From Chitinophaga rhizophila (GTDB lineage Bacteria > Bacteroidota > Bacteroidia > Chitinophagales > Chitinophagaceae), in contig NZ_JAICCF010000002.1 of NCBI RefSeq assembly GCF_019492185.1, forward strand, positions 868,001-932,000: a stretch of DNA of 64,000 nucleotides. The letters are read 5' to 3'. Below the pieces are notes generated by a model. The model saw only the letters and a program-made list of their open reading frames with translations, was not told the DNA's origin and made no database searches. The position numbers were made by a program, and so were the translations under genes. Shown here piece by piece: positions 1-8,891 of the stretch; the first letter of the stretch is position 1, and every line of letters starts with the position of its first letter.

Positions 1-47
1 AAAAACAATAACTGTCTTTCCCTTGTCTCCTGAAAAAAGCATATATT

Positions 48-785
48 TTATAATCCCAGCGCTGTTTTCAGCCGGGGATATCCTGTTTTGCTGACAGGAA
101 CTTTTGCTCCTGATTTTAATATCGCCAGATGATTTTCTTTTTCATATGGCTCGATACGCGTTACCTGGTTTACATTCAGCATGTAAGAGCGGTGTACACG
201 CGCAAACTGTTCGGGGTCGAGAGATTTCTCGAAGAACTGCATTGTTTTATTCTTCAGAAAAGCGCCTTCGGGTGTAACGATTTTTACATAGTCATCCGCT
301 GCTTCGAGATAGTGAATATCCTGCACAGGAATAATTTTGATCTTACCATTGATCTTAACAACCACCCTGTTACTTTGTATAGGTGAACTGGCAGCAGTTT
401 CAAGCAGATTGGCGGTTTGGGCTTCATCTGCGGCATGGCGGTCCAGCCATTTCTGTACAGCTTTATCAAAACGTTCTTTTGAAAAAGGTTTCAGCAGGTA
501 ATCCACCGCATTTACTTCAAAGGCGCGGATAGCATGTTCTTCAAAGGCAGTAGTAAATATTACCGCAGGCAGCGTTTCTACGAGTTCCAGCATTTCAAAG
601 CCATTGATCTTAGGCATCTGAACGTCGAGGAAGATGATATCAGGTTGTTGTTGTTGTATTGCTTTCAGCCCTTCAAATCCGTCACCACATTCCTGCATCA
701 GTTGTATCTGCTGAAAGGAGGCCAGGTATTCTTTTACGATTTCCCTTGCCAGTGGTTCATCGTCAATTATTACTGCTTTTATCAT
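48..785 (-). CDS. LytTR-family response regulator
   Basis: Cytoplasmic two-component response regulator of 245 residues. It has an N-terminal receiver domain (about residues 1-120) with the acidic pair D8-D9, a phospho-acceptor D54 in the FLDVQMP motif, and the KPF lysine near residue 100. A C-terminal LytTR DNA-binding domain (about 145-245) carries the HYLEAADDYVKI and FARVHRSYMLN motifs. Its start codon lies inside the 3' end of the upstream kinase gene (23-bp overlap), so the two are translationally linked and form one signalling pair. It is the last gene of a four-gene minus-strand operon. The target genes cannot be read from the sequence. Confidence 0.95.
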   Translation of the reverse strand: MIKAVIIDDEPLAREIVKEYLASFQQIQLMQECGDGFEGLKAIQQQQPDIIFLDVQMPKINGFEMLELVETLPAVIFTTAFEEHAIRAFEVNAVDYLLKPFSKERFDKAVQKWLDRHAADEAQTANLLETAASSPIQSNRVVVKINGKIKIIPVQDIHYLEAADDYVKIVTPEGAFLKNKTMQFFEKSLDPEQFARVHRSYMLNVNQVTRIEPYEKENHLAILKSGAKVPVSKTGYPRLKTALGL

Positions 786-1818
786 ATAGTTGCGGCACTT
801 TAATCAATGTTGTAAATATGTTTCCATTTGCGTTTGTTTCCAGCAGATCCTGTCTTCCGAAGAGCAGATAAAGTCTCCTGTGTATGGAAGTGAGTCCGAA
901 ACCGGTACCAGCCGGTGCCTGCATTTCAGGATCGAAAGGATTCTGTACCTGGATGTGTAGCATATCATCTGACTCCCATGCAGAGATAGCGATCGTGATA
1001 GCATCGGTAGTATCGTATAATCCGAATTTGATAGCGTTTTCCACAACAGGTTGTAGCAGCATAGGCGGCATCTTCATGGATTTCGCGCTATCTTCCATTG
1101 TCGTATCGGTGGATAAACGATGACCGAAACGGACCTTTTCAATATCAAGGTATAATTGCAGATACTGTATTTCTTCGGGTAACAGTATCCATTGCTGATC
1201 TTCACGTTTCAGCGTACCTCGCAGGAAGTCGCTCAGCTTCAGTACCATCTCTCTTGCCTGCTGCGGGCGTAGTGCGATCAGCGCGTTGATAGAGTTCAGG
1301 CTGTTAAACAGGAAGTGCGGTTGTAACTGTTGTCTCAGTTTAAAGAGCTCCGCTTCTCTGGCCATACGCTCGGTTTCTTCTTTACGGGCCAGCTCCTGCT
1401 GTTTATCTTCCATATCATACCAGGACAAAGTCTTCACACCGATACCTGTTACAATCAGCCATCCCAGGATAAATCTTACTGGTATGGCAAAGTAGGTAAA
1501 GTGCTGATAGTACGGTACCTGAAAGAGTTCATTTATCAGCCAGTAGCAGCAGCCTGTCCACATGAAAGTCAGCACCGAACAGTAGATCAGGAGAAAAGCA
1601 ATCTTTCCTTTGACAGGTCTGTAGTGAGACAGACTTAAACAGACAGCAACACATATCAGCGCAAGAGATACAATGTGGATAATACTGTCAGTCCATGCGA
1701 TTGTATCTGCAATTTTGAACCATAGGATCAGCAGGTAAGCGTGAATGATAGTGAACATATAGGTGGCACTTATCATCGCCCATCTGAAAGACCTGTTTGC
1801 CAGTATGTGATTTGCCAA
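763..1818 (-). CDS. LytS/YehU-type sensor histidine kinase
   Basis: Membrane sensor kinase of 351 residues. Four hydrophobic segments lie in about residues 12-130, followed by a charged helical linker and a His_kinase domain with H168 in the LQPHFLFNSLNSIN motif. An HATPase region follows with PPMLLQPVVENAIKFG and GTGFGLTSIHRRL motifs. It probably phosphorylates the LytTR regulator encoded directly downstream, whose start it overlaps. The frame opens with TTG at 1818; the first in-frame ATG (1776) lies at the edge of the first membrane segment, so the true start is uncertain. The LiaF-like protein of the same operon may supply an envelope signal; that link is inferred. Confidence 0.93.
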   Translation of the reverse strand: MANHILANRSFRWAMISATYMFTIIHAYLLILWFKIADTIAWTDSIIHIVSLALICVAVCLSLSHYRPVKGKIAFLLIYCSVLTFMWTGCCYWLINELFQVPYYQHFTYFAIPVRFILGWLIVTGIGVKTLSWYDMEDKQQELARKEETERMAREAELFKLRQQLQPHFLFNSLNSINALIALRPQQAREMVLKLSDFLRGTLKREDQQWILLPEEIQYLQLYLDIEKVRFGHRLSTDTTMEDSAKSMKMPPMLLQPVVENAIKFGLYDTTDAITIAISAWESDDMLHIQVQNPFDPEMQAPAGTGFGLTSIHRRLYLLFGRQDLLETNANGNIFTTLIKVPQLYDKSSNN

Positions 1819-1843
1819 AGTGTTAGGAATAAGGATGAATGAA

Positions 1844-2197
1844 TCAGGCGCGTTTGTCTATGAGTGCAGGCCCTTTGATGTGTGCTGCTTTCACCTGTAA
1901 CCAGGAGATATAAGCATTGGCATCTCCGGGTTCTTCGATGCGTGAATAGAGCTCCATACCGTCATCCAGGGAGGAAAGCATATTCACTTCCGGCACGTTA
2001 ATGAAGCGCCATTCAACCAGTTCCTGCCGCTGATTCCTGAAAGCGTATTGTTCCTGTATACCCATTTCACTTGCACGTTTCCAGGCTTCTTGTTTGTTAT
2101 CAGCGCTGATCAGTCTTAACTGCTCGTCAAACTGAGGGGCATGATCACCGTTACCGCTGATGATCTGGTAAACTATTTTAGCTACAAACCATTGCAT
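1844..2197 (-). CDS. DUF4288-like small protein
   Basis: A 117-residue soluble protein without signal peptide or membrane segment. Its pattern (N-terminal WFVAKIVYQI, central ADNKQEAWKRA, then VEWRFINVPEV) resembles the DUF4288 family, whose function is unknown. It begins with ATG at 2197, 33 bp after the LiaF-like gene, and ends 25 bp before the kinase, so it is almost certainly cotranscribed with them. The family call rests on remembered motif pattern only. Confidence 0.7.
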   Translation of the reverse strand: MQWFVAKIVYQIISGNGDHAPQFDEQLRLISADNKQEAWKRASEMGIQEQYAFRNQRQELVEWRFINVPEVNMLSSLDDGMELYSRIEEPGDANAYISWLQVKAAHIKGPALIDKRA

Positions 2198-2230
2198 AAA
2201 ATTATATTGAGAGGATGAAGGAAAAGTTTA

Positions 2231-3109
2231 TCAATTATAGCTTTTGATTTCAATACCACCTAAGATGCAGGTGCCTTTGATGACCAGGATCTTGTCGGAG
2301 TTACCTGCATTAGCGAGGAGTTCTACAGGGCGTTTGTCTGATACACCGCCCAGGATAATGGTATCCATTTCAACACGAACGTCCCAGTTTGTAGGTAAGG
2401 TGATCTCTACACCACCAAAGATGCAGGTTACTTCCAGTTCTATCCTGTCTTTGAAATCAGCCTGGATCAGGTTGTATTCAGCACCACCAAAGATAGCAGT
2501 GACATTACCGCCTCTGAAGTTTTTGGATACCACGACCCTTTCTTCTCCACTGAAGATGACAGTGGAATTGATCACATCTTCAGAAGATAATTCTGTTGGG
2601 GGAACAACATATTTTTCTTTAGTCAGGCTACCACTCTCACTGCTACTGTAATTGCTGCTATCATCACTGGTCTTGCCGGCGATATCATTGTTCTTACTGC
2701 TTACTTCCTGGCGTCTGCGGAAGATAAGAGCAAGGCCGATAATTACGAAAACAGTCGGCCATAAAAAGCGGGTGACGTTGTAGTCTACTACCATATATTG
2801 CTTGGCGAAGAATACCGCACCTACCAGTGTAACGATCAGTCCTCCCCAGTTTCTGAACAGGCTGACAGTCCATATAATAAGGCCTATTACGATAAGCAGC
2901 ATCTGCCAGGATACAGCCCATACGGGTAAGTCGAGGTCCATGGTGCGTAAGAAAAGGAAAAGACCGATGAGGAGAAAGATCAGTCCTTTATTATACCAGT
3001 GATTTTCCCGGTTACCGCATCTGCTATTTCTTTTCTGACGGCGGGCTTCGTCTTTACGCAGCTGGCGTTCTTTCCAATTATCTTCGTTTGTATATTGTTG
3101 ATTGTCCAT
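2231..3109 (-). CDS. LiaF/YvqF-like membrane protein (DUF5668-type)
   Basis: Membrane protein of about 292 residues. A charged N-terminus is followed by roughly four hydrophobic segments (starting about residue 40), a Ser/Lys-rich linker, and a C-terminal beta-rich domain with repeated FGG/LGG turns (AIFGGAEYNL, CIFGGVEITL, CILGGIEIK) typical of the LiaF C-terminal (cell-wall-active antibiotics response) fold. LiaF proteins modulate envelope-stress two-component systems in Firmicutes. An ATG at 3121 is possible, but a TAnnTTTG promoter ends at 3130, which leaves almost no leader, so the ATG at 3109 is preferred. It is the first gene of the operon with the DUF4288 protein, kinase and regulator. 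Confidence 0.85.
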   Translation of the reverse strand: MDNQQYTNEDNWKERQLRKDEARRQKRNSRCGNRENHWYNKGLIFLLIGLFLFLRTMDLDLPVWAVSWQMLLIVIGLIIWTVSLFRNWGGLIVTLVGAVFFAKQYMVVDYNVTRFLWPTVFVIIGLALIFRRRQEVSSKNNDIAGKTSDDSSNYSSSESGSLTKEKYVVPPTELSSEDVINSTVIFSGEERVVVSKNFRGGNVTAIFGGAEYNLIQADFKDRIELEVTCIFGGVEITLPTNWDVRVEMDTIILGGVSDKRPVELLANAGNSDKILVIKGTCILGGIEIKSYN

Positions 3110-3129
3110 GTTTGTTATCATTTACGATA

Positions 3130-3137
3130 CAAACTTA
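3130..3137 (-). promoter_or_regulatory. Bacteroidota promoter -7 element for the LiaF-kinase operon
   Basis: On the minus strand the octamer reads TAAGTTTG, an exact match to TAnnTTTG, about 20 bp before the ATG at 3109. No convincing -33 TTG was seen. Confidence 0.6.
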
Positions 3138-3223
3138 GGAAGCCGGCGCGGGTTAAGGAAGCCGATTTAGGTTAACAAGTAACAGAGTGCCGGTAAAAGG
3201 CAGGAAAATGCCGGTAAAAAAGT

Positions 3224-3931
3224 TTATTGCAGGATGGTGCGCATTACACCGGCTAATTTACCGGCCCAGACAGCCATTCCTTTGGCGGAGTAGTGTAATC
3301 CGTCGCCAGCTACCAGGGAAGCGTCCCGGGCTGCTTTGCGGGAGTCGGCAGTGATATTGATATAGTGAACTTTGAACTTTTTAGAGATGTTTTTGTTAAC
3401 CGCATTAAAGGCGTCTATTTCAGTTGAAATGAGTTGCCGGTCACGGCCTTCAGCAAAAGGAACAGCGCTCCAGTCGGGAATAGAGAGTACCACTACCCTG
3501 TCTGGATGGTTACCGGCGAAGTGGATGGCCTGTTTGAGCAGGCGGGTAAACTCGGTCTTGTATTCATGTAAGCTACGGCCGCGATACTGGTTATTGACAC
3601 CGATCAGGAGGCTGACGATACTGAAAGTGTCGGTAACATTGGCTTCGCCGATAGCAGCTTCCAGTTCATCAGTGGTCCAGCCTGTTTTAGCAATGATGCG
3701 GGGAGGGGCAAGATGAATACTATCGGTAGCAAGCAATCTGGCAGCCTGGTTAGGGAATCGGTCTTCTTCGGGTACACTCTCTCCGATGGTGTAACTATCA
3801 CCTAAAGCGAGATATGTGAAAATTTTAACAGTAGTATCCTGAGACGTGCTGTTGCCCTGTATCATAGGGATTTGCTCATTTTTTGTTCCCAAAAATAAGA
3901 AAAAGAGCATTGAACATAGATAGTAGCCCAT
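3224..3931 (-). CDS. SGNH/GDSL-type hydrolase, exported
   Basis: Predicted exported esterase/lipase-like hydrolase of 235 residues. The N-terminus has a hydrophobic segment (YLCSMLFFLFLG) acting as a signal sequence or anchor. SGNH blocks are present: YLALGDSYT (block I, catalytic Ser), LLIGVNNQYRG (block III, Asn) and DGLHYSAKGM near the C-terminus (Asp and His). The open frame extends to 4030, overlapping the divergent icd gene and its promoter; the ATG at 3931 gives a sensible signal peptide and clears that promoter. The substrate is unknown. It is transcribed divergently from icd. Confidence 0.85.
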   Translation of the reverse strand: MGYYLCSMLFFLFLGTKNEQIPMIQGNSTSQDTTVKIFTYLALGDSYTIGESVPEEDRFPNQAARLLATDSIHLAPPRIIAKTGWTTDELEAAIGEANVTDTFSIVSLLIGVNNQYRGRSLHEYKTEFTRLLKQAIHFAGNHPDRVVVLSIPDWSAVPFAEGRDRQLISTEIDAFNAVNKNISKKFKVHYINITADSRKAARDASLVAGDGLHYSAKGMAVWAGKLAGVMRTILQ

Positions 3932-3950
3932 AAAGATGTGTGTTATTCCG

Positions 3951-3958
3951 TACCTTTG
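3951..3958 (+). promoter_or_regulatory. Promoter -7 element for icd
   Basis: TACCTTTG matches TAnnTTTG exactly, 44 bp upstream of the icd ATG, in the short divergent region between the GDSL gene and icd. The -33 element is weak. Confidence 0.6.
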
Positions 3959-4001
3959 CGCTCGATTAATATAATTACGAAACACGTAAAGAAACTGTTT
4001 T

Positions 4002-5267
4002 ATGCCGGCAGAAAAAATATCAATGACCAATGGCCAGTTACAGGTGCCTGATCAACCGATTATTCCTTTTATTGAGGGTGATGGAATCGGACCTGATATC
4101 TGGCGGGCCAGTGTGCGTGTATTTGACGCCGCTGTTGAAAAGGCCTACGGAGGAAAAAGAAAGATAGAATGGAAAGAAGTGCTGGCTGGGGAGAAAGCCT
4201 TCCAGCAAACTGGCGAATGGCTGCCAAAAGCAACGCTGGAAGCGTTTAAAGAGTACCTGGTATCTATTAAAGGGCCATTATCTACTCCGGTAGGTGGCGG
4301 TATCCGTTCCCTGAACGTGGCAATGCGCCAGGAACTGGATCTGTATGCCTGTGTACGCCCTGTACGTTGGTTTGATAAAGTACCTTCTCCAGTGAAACAT
4401 CCGGAAAAGGTAGATATGGTTATCTTCCGTGAGAATACTGAAGATATCTATGCCGGTATAGAGTACATGTACGGAACACCGGAAGCTGAAAAGCTGCTGA
4501 ATTTCCTGCAGAATGAAATGGGTGTTAAGAAAATCCGTTTCCCGGAAACTTCTTCCCTGGGTATCAAACCAGTATCTAAAGACGGTACTGAAAGGCTGGT
4601 ACGTGCAGCGCTGAAATATGCACTGGAACAGAAACTACCTTCCCTGACAATCGTTCACAAAGGTAATATCATGAAATTCACCGAAGGTGGTTTCAAAAAC
4701 TGGGGCTATGAACTGGCAGTACGTGAGTTTGGCGATAAAGTATACACCTGGGAACAGTGGGAAGCCACTAAAAAAGCAAGCGGCGAAGATGAAGCTAACA
4801 AAGAACTGAACGTAGCCATTGCACATAAAAAACTGATCGTAAAAGATGTTATTGCGGATAACTTCCTGCAGCAGATTCTGCTGGCACCACAGGATTACTC
4901 TGTAGTAGCTACCCTGAACCTGAACGGTGACTACATCTCTGATGCACTGGCTGCAGCAGTTGGTGGTATTGGTATTGCTCCGGGCGCTAACATCAACTAC
5001 CTGACCGGTCATGCAGTATTTGAAGCGACCCACGGTACAGCGCCACGCTTCGCAAATACTGATACCATGAACCCTAGCTCTGTTATACTGAGTGGTGTAA
5101 TGATGCTGGAATACATGGGCTGGAAAGAAGCTGCAGATATCATTGTAAAAGGCCTCAGCACCGCTATTGCACGCAAACGTGTAACAGTAGACTTCTACAA
5201 GCTGATGGATGATGCTACCCTGGTGAAAACCAGCGAGTTTGCAGACGAAGTGATCAAGCAACTGTAA
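4002..5267 (+). CDS. icd: NADP-dependent isocitrate dehydrogenase, E. coli Icd type
   Basis: TCA-cycle enzyme of 421 residues converting isocitrate to 2-oxoglutarate and CO2 with NADP+. It belongs to the bacterial subfamily (E. coli Icd is 416 residues): [11 protein letters not shown] at the N-terminus, [19 protein letters not shown] containing the phosphorylatable/active-site Ser region, [31 protein letters not shown] and [10 protein letters not shown] motifs. No aceK kinase gene is visible in the window. It is followed by a second isocitrate dehydrogenase of a different subfamily 190 bp downstream on the same strand. Confidence 0.97.
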   Translation: MPAEKISMTNGQLQVPDQPIIPFIEGDGIGPDIWRASVRVFDAAVEKAYGGKRKIEWKEVLAGEKAFQQTGEWLPKATLEAFKEYLVSIKGPLSTPVGGGIRSLNVAMRQELDLYACVRPVRWFDKVPSPVKHPEKVDMVIFRENTEDIYAGIEYMYGTPEAEKLLNFLQNEMGVKKIRFPETSSLGIKPVSKDGTERLVRAALKYALEQKLPSLTIVHKGNIMKFTEGGFKNWGYELAVREFGDKVYTWEQWEATKKASGEDEANKELNVAIAHKKLIVKDVIADNFLQQILLAPQDYSVVATLNLNGDYISDALAAAVGGIGIAPGANINYLTGHAVFEATHGTAPRFANTDTMNPSSVILSGVMMLEYMGWKEAADIIVKGLSTAIARKRVTVDFYKLMDDATLVKTSEFADEVIKQL

Positions 5268-5291
5268 CCCTACCGGTTACCTAAGGATATG

Positions 5292-5379
5292 GTTCCGCTT
5301 TTCAAGGCGTTGGTTGACAACAAATCTTTCATTTTTCTGTAAAAGAAAGGTTGTTGCTCCCGGCTTTGGAAAGCGGAAC
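5292..5379 (+). repeat. Large imperfect hairpin between the two isocitrate dehydrogenase genes
   Basis: Outer arms 5292-5308 and 5362-5379 (GTTCCGCTTT against AAAGCGGAAC and beyond, with a couple of mismatches) enclose inner arms 5319-5330 and 5345-5355 (AACAAATCTTTC against GAAAGGTTGTT). The structure is about 88 nt and has no clear U-tract. It may be a 3'-end or mRNA-stability element of the first gene. Confidence 0.6.
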
Positions 5380-5410
5380 TTGTAAATTATAACCGGTTGT
5401 CGTATATTTC
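5380..5410 (+). promoter_or_regulatory. Probable promoter for the second isocitrate dehydrogenase
   Basis: TTG at 5380-5382, a 20-bp spacer, then TATATTTC at 5403-5410 (7 of 8 match to TAnnTTTG), 48 bp before the ATG. This suggests the second gene can be expressed independently of the first. Confidence 0.45.
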
Positions 5411-5457
5411 ACGATTATCACATGAACAATCGTATCTAATTAAAAATCAAAGTCGAA

Positions 5458-6690
5458 ATGGCAGAAAAAATTAAAGTTGCCAATCCGGTGGTAGAACTGG
5501 ATGGTGATGAAATGACGCGAATCATCTGGAAATTCATTAAAGATAAACTGATCCTTCCTTACCTGGACGTTGATATCAAATACTTTGACCTTGGCATGGA
5601 ACACCGTGACGCTACAAACGATCAGGTGACTATCGATGCGGCAAATGCTATCAAAGAAGTCGGCGTAGGTATCAAATGTGCTACCATCACCCCTGATGAA
5701 GAGCGCGTGAAGGAGTTCAAGTTGAAACAGATGTGGAAATCTCCAAATGGTACTATCCGTAATATCCTGGACGGTACCGTATTCCGCGAGCCAATCGTCA
5801 CCCAGAATGTACCACGCCTGGTACCTAACTGGACTGCTCCTATCTGTATCGGCCGTCACGCATTTGGCGACCAGTACCGTGCTACTGACTTCGTAACAAA
5901 AGGTAAAGGTAAACTGACCATCAAGTTCGAAGGCGAAAACGGAGAAGTAATTGAACATGAAGTATTCAACTTCAAAGGCGATGGCGTTGCACTGGCCATG
6001 TACAACACTGACGAGTCTATCAAAGGCTTCGCACGTGCATGTTTCAACCAGGCGCTGATGAAAAAATGGCCGCTGTACCTGAGTACTAAAAACACCATCC
6101 TGAAAAAGTATGATGGTCGTTTTAAAGATATCTTCGAGGAAATCTATCAGAACGAGTTCAAAGCTGAGTTTCAGAAAAACGGCCTGACCTATGAGCACCG
6201 TCTGATCGATGACATGGTTGCCAGCGCACTGAAATGGAATGGTAACTTTGTATGGGCTTGTAAAAACTACGATGGCGACGTACAGTCTGATACTGTAGCA
6301 CAAGGTTTTGGCTCACTCGGTCTGATGACATCTACCCTGATCACACCTGATGGTTCTGTAATGGAAGCTGAAGCTGCTCACGGTACTGTAACCCGTCACT
6401 ACCGCGATCACCAGGCTGGTAAACCAACATCTACCAACCCGATTGCATCTATCTTTGCATGGACCCGTGGTCTGGAGTTCCGTGGTCGCCTGGATAAAAA
6501 CCAGGAACTGATCGACTTCTGTCATGCACTGGAAGCAGTATGCGTTGAAACCGTAGAAAGCGGCAAAATGACAAAAGATCTTGCCGTTTGTATACATGGT
6601 AATAAAGTTGAGCACGGAAAACATTATCTTTACACCGAAGAGTTCCTTCAGGAACTGGATAATGCTTTGAAAGCGAAGCTGAAAAAGTAA
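5458..6690 (+). CDS. NADP-dependent isocitrate dehydrogenase, eukaryotic IDH1/2-like type
   Basis: Isocitrate dehydrogenase of 410 residues belonging to the subfamily that includes eukaryotic IDH1/IDH2: [16 protein letters not shown] at the N-terminus, [20 protein letters not shown], the [13 protein letters not shown] segment, [28 protein letters not shown] and [19 protein letters not shown]. It catalyses the same reaction as the gene upstream but is only distantly related to it. The pairing suggests differential regulation or different quaternary properties. A strong terminator follows at 6721-6749. Confidence 0.96.
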   Translation: MAEKIKVANPVVELDGDEMTRIIWKFIKDKLILPYLDVDIKYFDLGMEHRDATNDQVTIDAANAIKEVGVGIKCATITPDEERVKEFKLKQMWKSPNGTIRNILDGTVFREPIVTQNVPRLVPNWTAPICIGRHAFGDQYRATDFVTKGKGKLTIKFEGENGEVIEHEVFNFKGDGVALAMYNTDESIKGFARACFNQALMKKWPLYLSTKNTILKKYDGRFKDIFEEIYQNEFKAEFQKNGLTYEHRLIDDMVASALKWNGNFVWACKNYDGDVQSDTVAQGFGSLGLMTSTLITPDGSVMEAEAAHGTVTRHYRDHQAGKPTSTNPIASIFAWTRGLEFRGRLDKNQELIDFCHALEAVCVETVESGKMTKDLAVCIHGNKVEHGKHYLYTEEFLQELDNALKAKLKK

Positions 6691-6720
6691 GTACACGTAT
6701 TTAATACTGATATGAACAAA

Positions 6721-6749
6721 AGGGTCTTGCGTATGCAGGACCCTTTTTT
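6721..6749 (+). terminator. Intrinsic terminator after the isocitrate dehydrogenase pair
   Basis: Ten-base-pair stem 6721-6730 / 6735-6744 (AGGGTCTTGC against GCAGGACCCT, one wobble) with a GTAT loop and a T-run, 30 bp after the stop codon. Confidence 0.85.
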
Positions 6750-6875
6750 ATTAGCACACAGGTGCCATATATTGTCCATCAGCCAGTCGCCTGATAAGGT
6801 GTTATTGTCAGCAAACCAGTTATCGTTTTAGCCGTCAGTCTTTGAATGATGTATACCACCAGCAGGAAATAAACG

Positions 6876-6909
6876 AAAGGGCTGACCAGATAAAACTGGT
6901 CAGCCCTTT
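6876..6909 (-). terminator. Intrinsic terminator of the L,D-transpeptidase gene
   Basis: Perfect 14-bp stem, 6876-6889 against 6896-6909 (AAAGGGCTGACCAG arm), with a 6-nt loop. On the minus strand it is followed by a T-rich tract, so it most likely ends the transpeptidase transcript. Confidence 0.75.
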
Positions 6910-6975
6910 AAGTATTTTATATGATAACACAGCCGCTTTCTGAGATATGTAAAAGCACCCATTGTATACAACACG

Positions 6976-8664
6976 TTAGTTCCTGCTTGCTACATCATGG
7001 TTTTTCCTTCCCATCTGCTTTAGCAATACCTTGTCTTCTCCGTAAATATCTTCATGCCACACCATTTGTCCGTCCCTGCTTTCTGCGGTGAAGTATCTGA
7101 AGTAAATAGGCACAGCGCGTTGAATATCGATCTGCCGCTTTTCTCCATTTGCCAGCCATTTACGCATACTATCTCTGGGGTGGCGGGTATCATCTTTTGT
7201 CAGATACATGGAGAGGCTATCCCATTGCTGTACACGTACGCAACCATGACTGAGAGCGCGGTAAGAGTTATTAAACAATCCTCTGCTATTGGTATCATGC
7301 AGGTATACGGCGAATTTATTCATGAAGTTGAACTTCATAATACCTAATGAATTTTCTATACCATCCATCTGGCGGAGTACATAAGGGAAATAGTTCTTGG
7401 TTAGCTTATTCCAGTCTACGCTATTCGGATCAATCGCTTCACCTTTACTGTTGATAACCTCTAAGTTCTTCCTGTGCAGATAACCAATGTCTTTCTTGAT
7501 AGCGGGCAACATCTCTTTAGTAGCAATGCTATAAGGTACTCTCCAATAAGGATACATCACAAAGTTGGTCATACGTGAGTTAAGCAGTGGCGTACGCGTA
7601 CGGGGTGCGCCTACGATCACCCGGGAAGCCACAACCACCATTCCGCTGTCCCACAATTCCATACGGTAGCCTGGCACATTAACCATGATATAACGTTGTG
7701 GTAGGGAATCGGGCAATTTACGCCAGCGATCCATATTAACAGCTATCTGTGATTCCCAGTCAGTAAATGACTTATTAAGCGCCTGAATCGTCTTCTTACC
7801 AGCCTGCCCGTCTTCATACATATTAAATTCTTTCTGGAAAGCTTTGATACCTGGCCTGAGTAAAGAGGTATCAGTACTGTGACCGCCGGAGGTATCCACA
7901 TGCCCGCTCTGTACCAGCCTGTTAATGAGCAGCTGGCGGAAAGCAGGTGTATCTGTATAGGATGCCGGCAGTGAGTCCCATTGCATACCACTATACTTAC
8001 CTTTGAAATTAGCCCAGGCAGATTTAAGCAGCTGATAGCCCTGGTACTGAGGCTCTTGTCCTCTTAGCGTAGCGCCGATGATATGCTGGTGTAACGCAGC
8101 AGTAAGATAATTGGCCAGTAAGGTATCTGAATAGGTAGAGTCTTTACGCAGGGTAATACTATCCCGCGGACCAGTACCAAAACGCAGGTGAGTAGCCATC
8201 TTCATGAAAGCGTCTGTCATCAGCAGATCTACCTGCGCCCATAGCGTTGCATCTTTTTTAGCAGTAGCATCTTCCTGAATACGTTTCATAGCACGTTGCA
8301 GCGCCACACTGTGATAGTCTGCAGGACGCAGGCCTGCTTCGTCAGCATGCATAACGTATGAAAACAGCGAGTCGCCCTGTGTATCCAGTACACCACCAGA
8401 CGACCATACAGGACTGTTATTCGTCTGCTGATAGAAGTAATTGAGCGCTGCTGTGCTGAGCACAGGTACACTATCTTCCATTACATCCTGGTTATCTGCA
8501 ATAAACTCAAGACGTTCAACAATATTTTCCGGTATTACTTCACTTAACTGGCGTACATCCCCTACAATTTCCCTTTCCCGGAGCACCCGCTTTCTGTTGC
8601 AGGCAAACAATGATAATAATACAATTACGATTAGTAGATTGTCCCTTAGAAACCTATACTTCAT
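6976..8664 (-). CDS. L,D-transpeptidase (YcbB/LdtD-like), lipoprotein
   Basis: Periplasmic peptidoglycan cross-linking enzyme of 562 residues, forming 3-3 cross-links or anchoring proteins. The N-terminus MKYRFLRDNLL... with LLSLFACN is a lipoprotein signal with a lipobox Cys. A large helical scaffold follows, then a PG-binding-1-like segment (LLRPGIKAFQKEFNMYEDGQ), and a C-terminal YkuD domain with the first conserved His in FAVYLHDT and the catalytic SHGCVRV motif. The frame continues upstream to 8706, but the ATG at 8664 gives the lipoprotein signal, and a near-consensus promoter octamer (TATCTTTA, 8683-8690) lies just before it. YcbB-family enzymes carry the same scaffold insert. Confidence 0.93.
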   Translation of the reverse strand: MKYRFLRDNLLIVIVLLSLFACNRKRVLREREIVGDVRQLSEVIPENIVERLEFIADNQDVMEDSVPVLSTAALNYFYQQTNNSPVWSSGGVLDTQGDSLFSYVMHADEAGLRPADYHSVALQRAMKRIQEDATAKKDATLWAQVDLLMTDAFMKMATHLRFGTGPRDSITLRKDSTYSDTLLANYLTAALHQHIIGATLRGQEPQYQGYQLLKSAWANFKGKYSGMQWDSLPASYTDTPAFRQLLINRLVQSGHVDTSGGHSTDTSLLRPGIKAFQKEFNMYEDGQAGKKTIQALNKSFTDWESQIAVNMDRWRKLPDSLPQRYIMVNVPGYRMELWDSGMVVVASRVIVGAPRTRTPLLNSRMTNFVMYPYWRVPYSIATKEMLPAIKKDIGYLHRKNLEVINSKGEAIDPNSVDWNKLTKNYFPYVLRQMDGIENSLGIMKFNFMNKFAVYLHDTNSRGLFNNSYRALSHGCVRVQQWDSLSMYLTKDDTRHPRDSMRKWLANGEKRQIDIQRAVPIYFRYFTAESRDGQMVWHEDIYGEDKVLLKQMGRKNHDVASRN

Positions 8665-8757
8665 TGGCGTCAAAACAATGTTTAAAGATAGACATTTGCT
8701 GTACAAATACTGGAAATATATTGTTTAACGTTAGCAATTGCCACGCCAGATTCAGGC

Positions 8758-8786
8758 ATAAAAAAGGGCAGGCTAAATGCCCGCCC
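8758..8786 (-). terminator. Intrinsic terminator of the metal-resistance-type operon
   Basis: Stem 8766-8773 / 8779-8786 (GGGCAGGC against GCCCGCCC with one wobble). On the minus strand it is followed by six T residues, about 105 bp after the stop of the last operon gene. Confidence 0.75.
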
Positions 8787-8891
8787 CTGGAAGAGCAACA
8801 ACTTTACTAATAGATTGGAATAGTTATTTACAACAATCCTTCTTCATTAACAGTGATTGGATAAACCGCAGCACTGCTATCGCTATCTTCT

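Noticed and set aside
5440..6303. Long open frame on the minus strand inside the second isocitrate dehydrogenase
   Set aside because: Antisense shadow of a strongly supported coding gene; Phe/Ile/Val-rich product with no fold.
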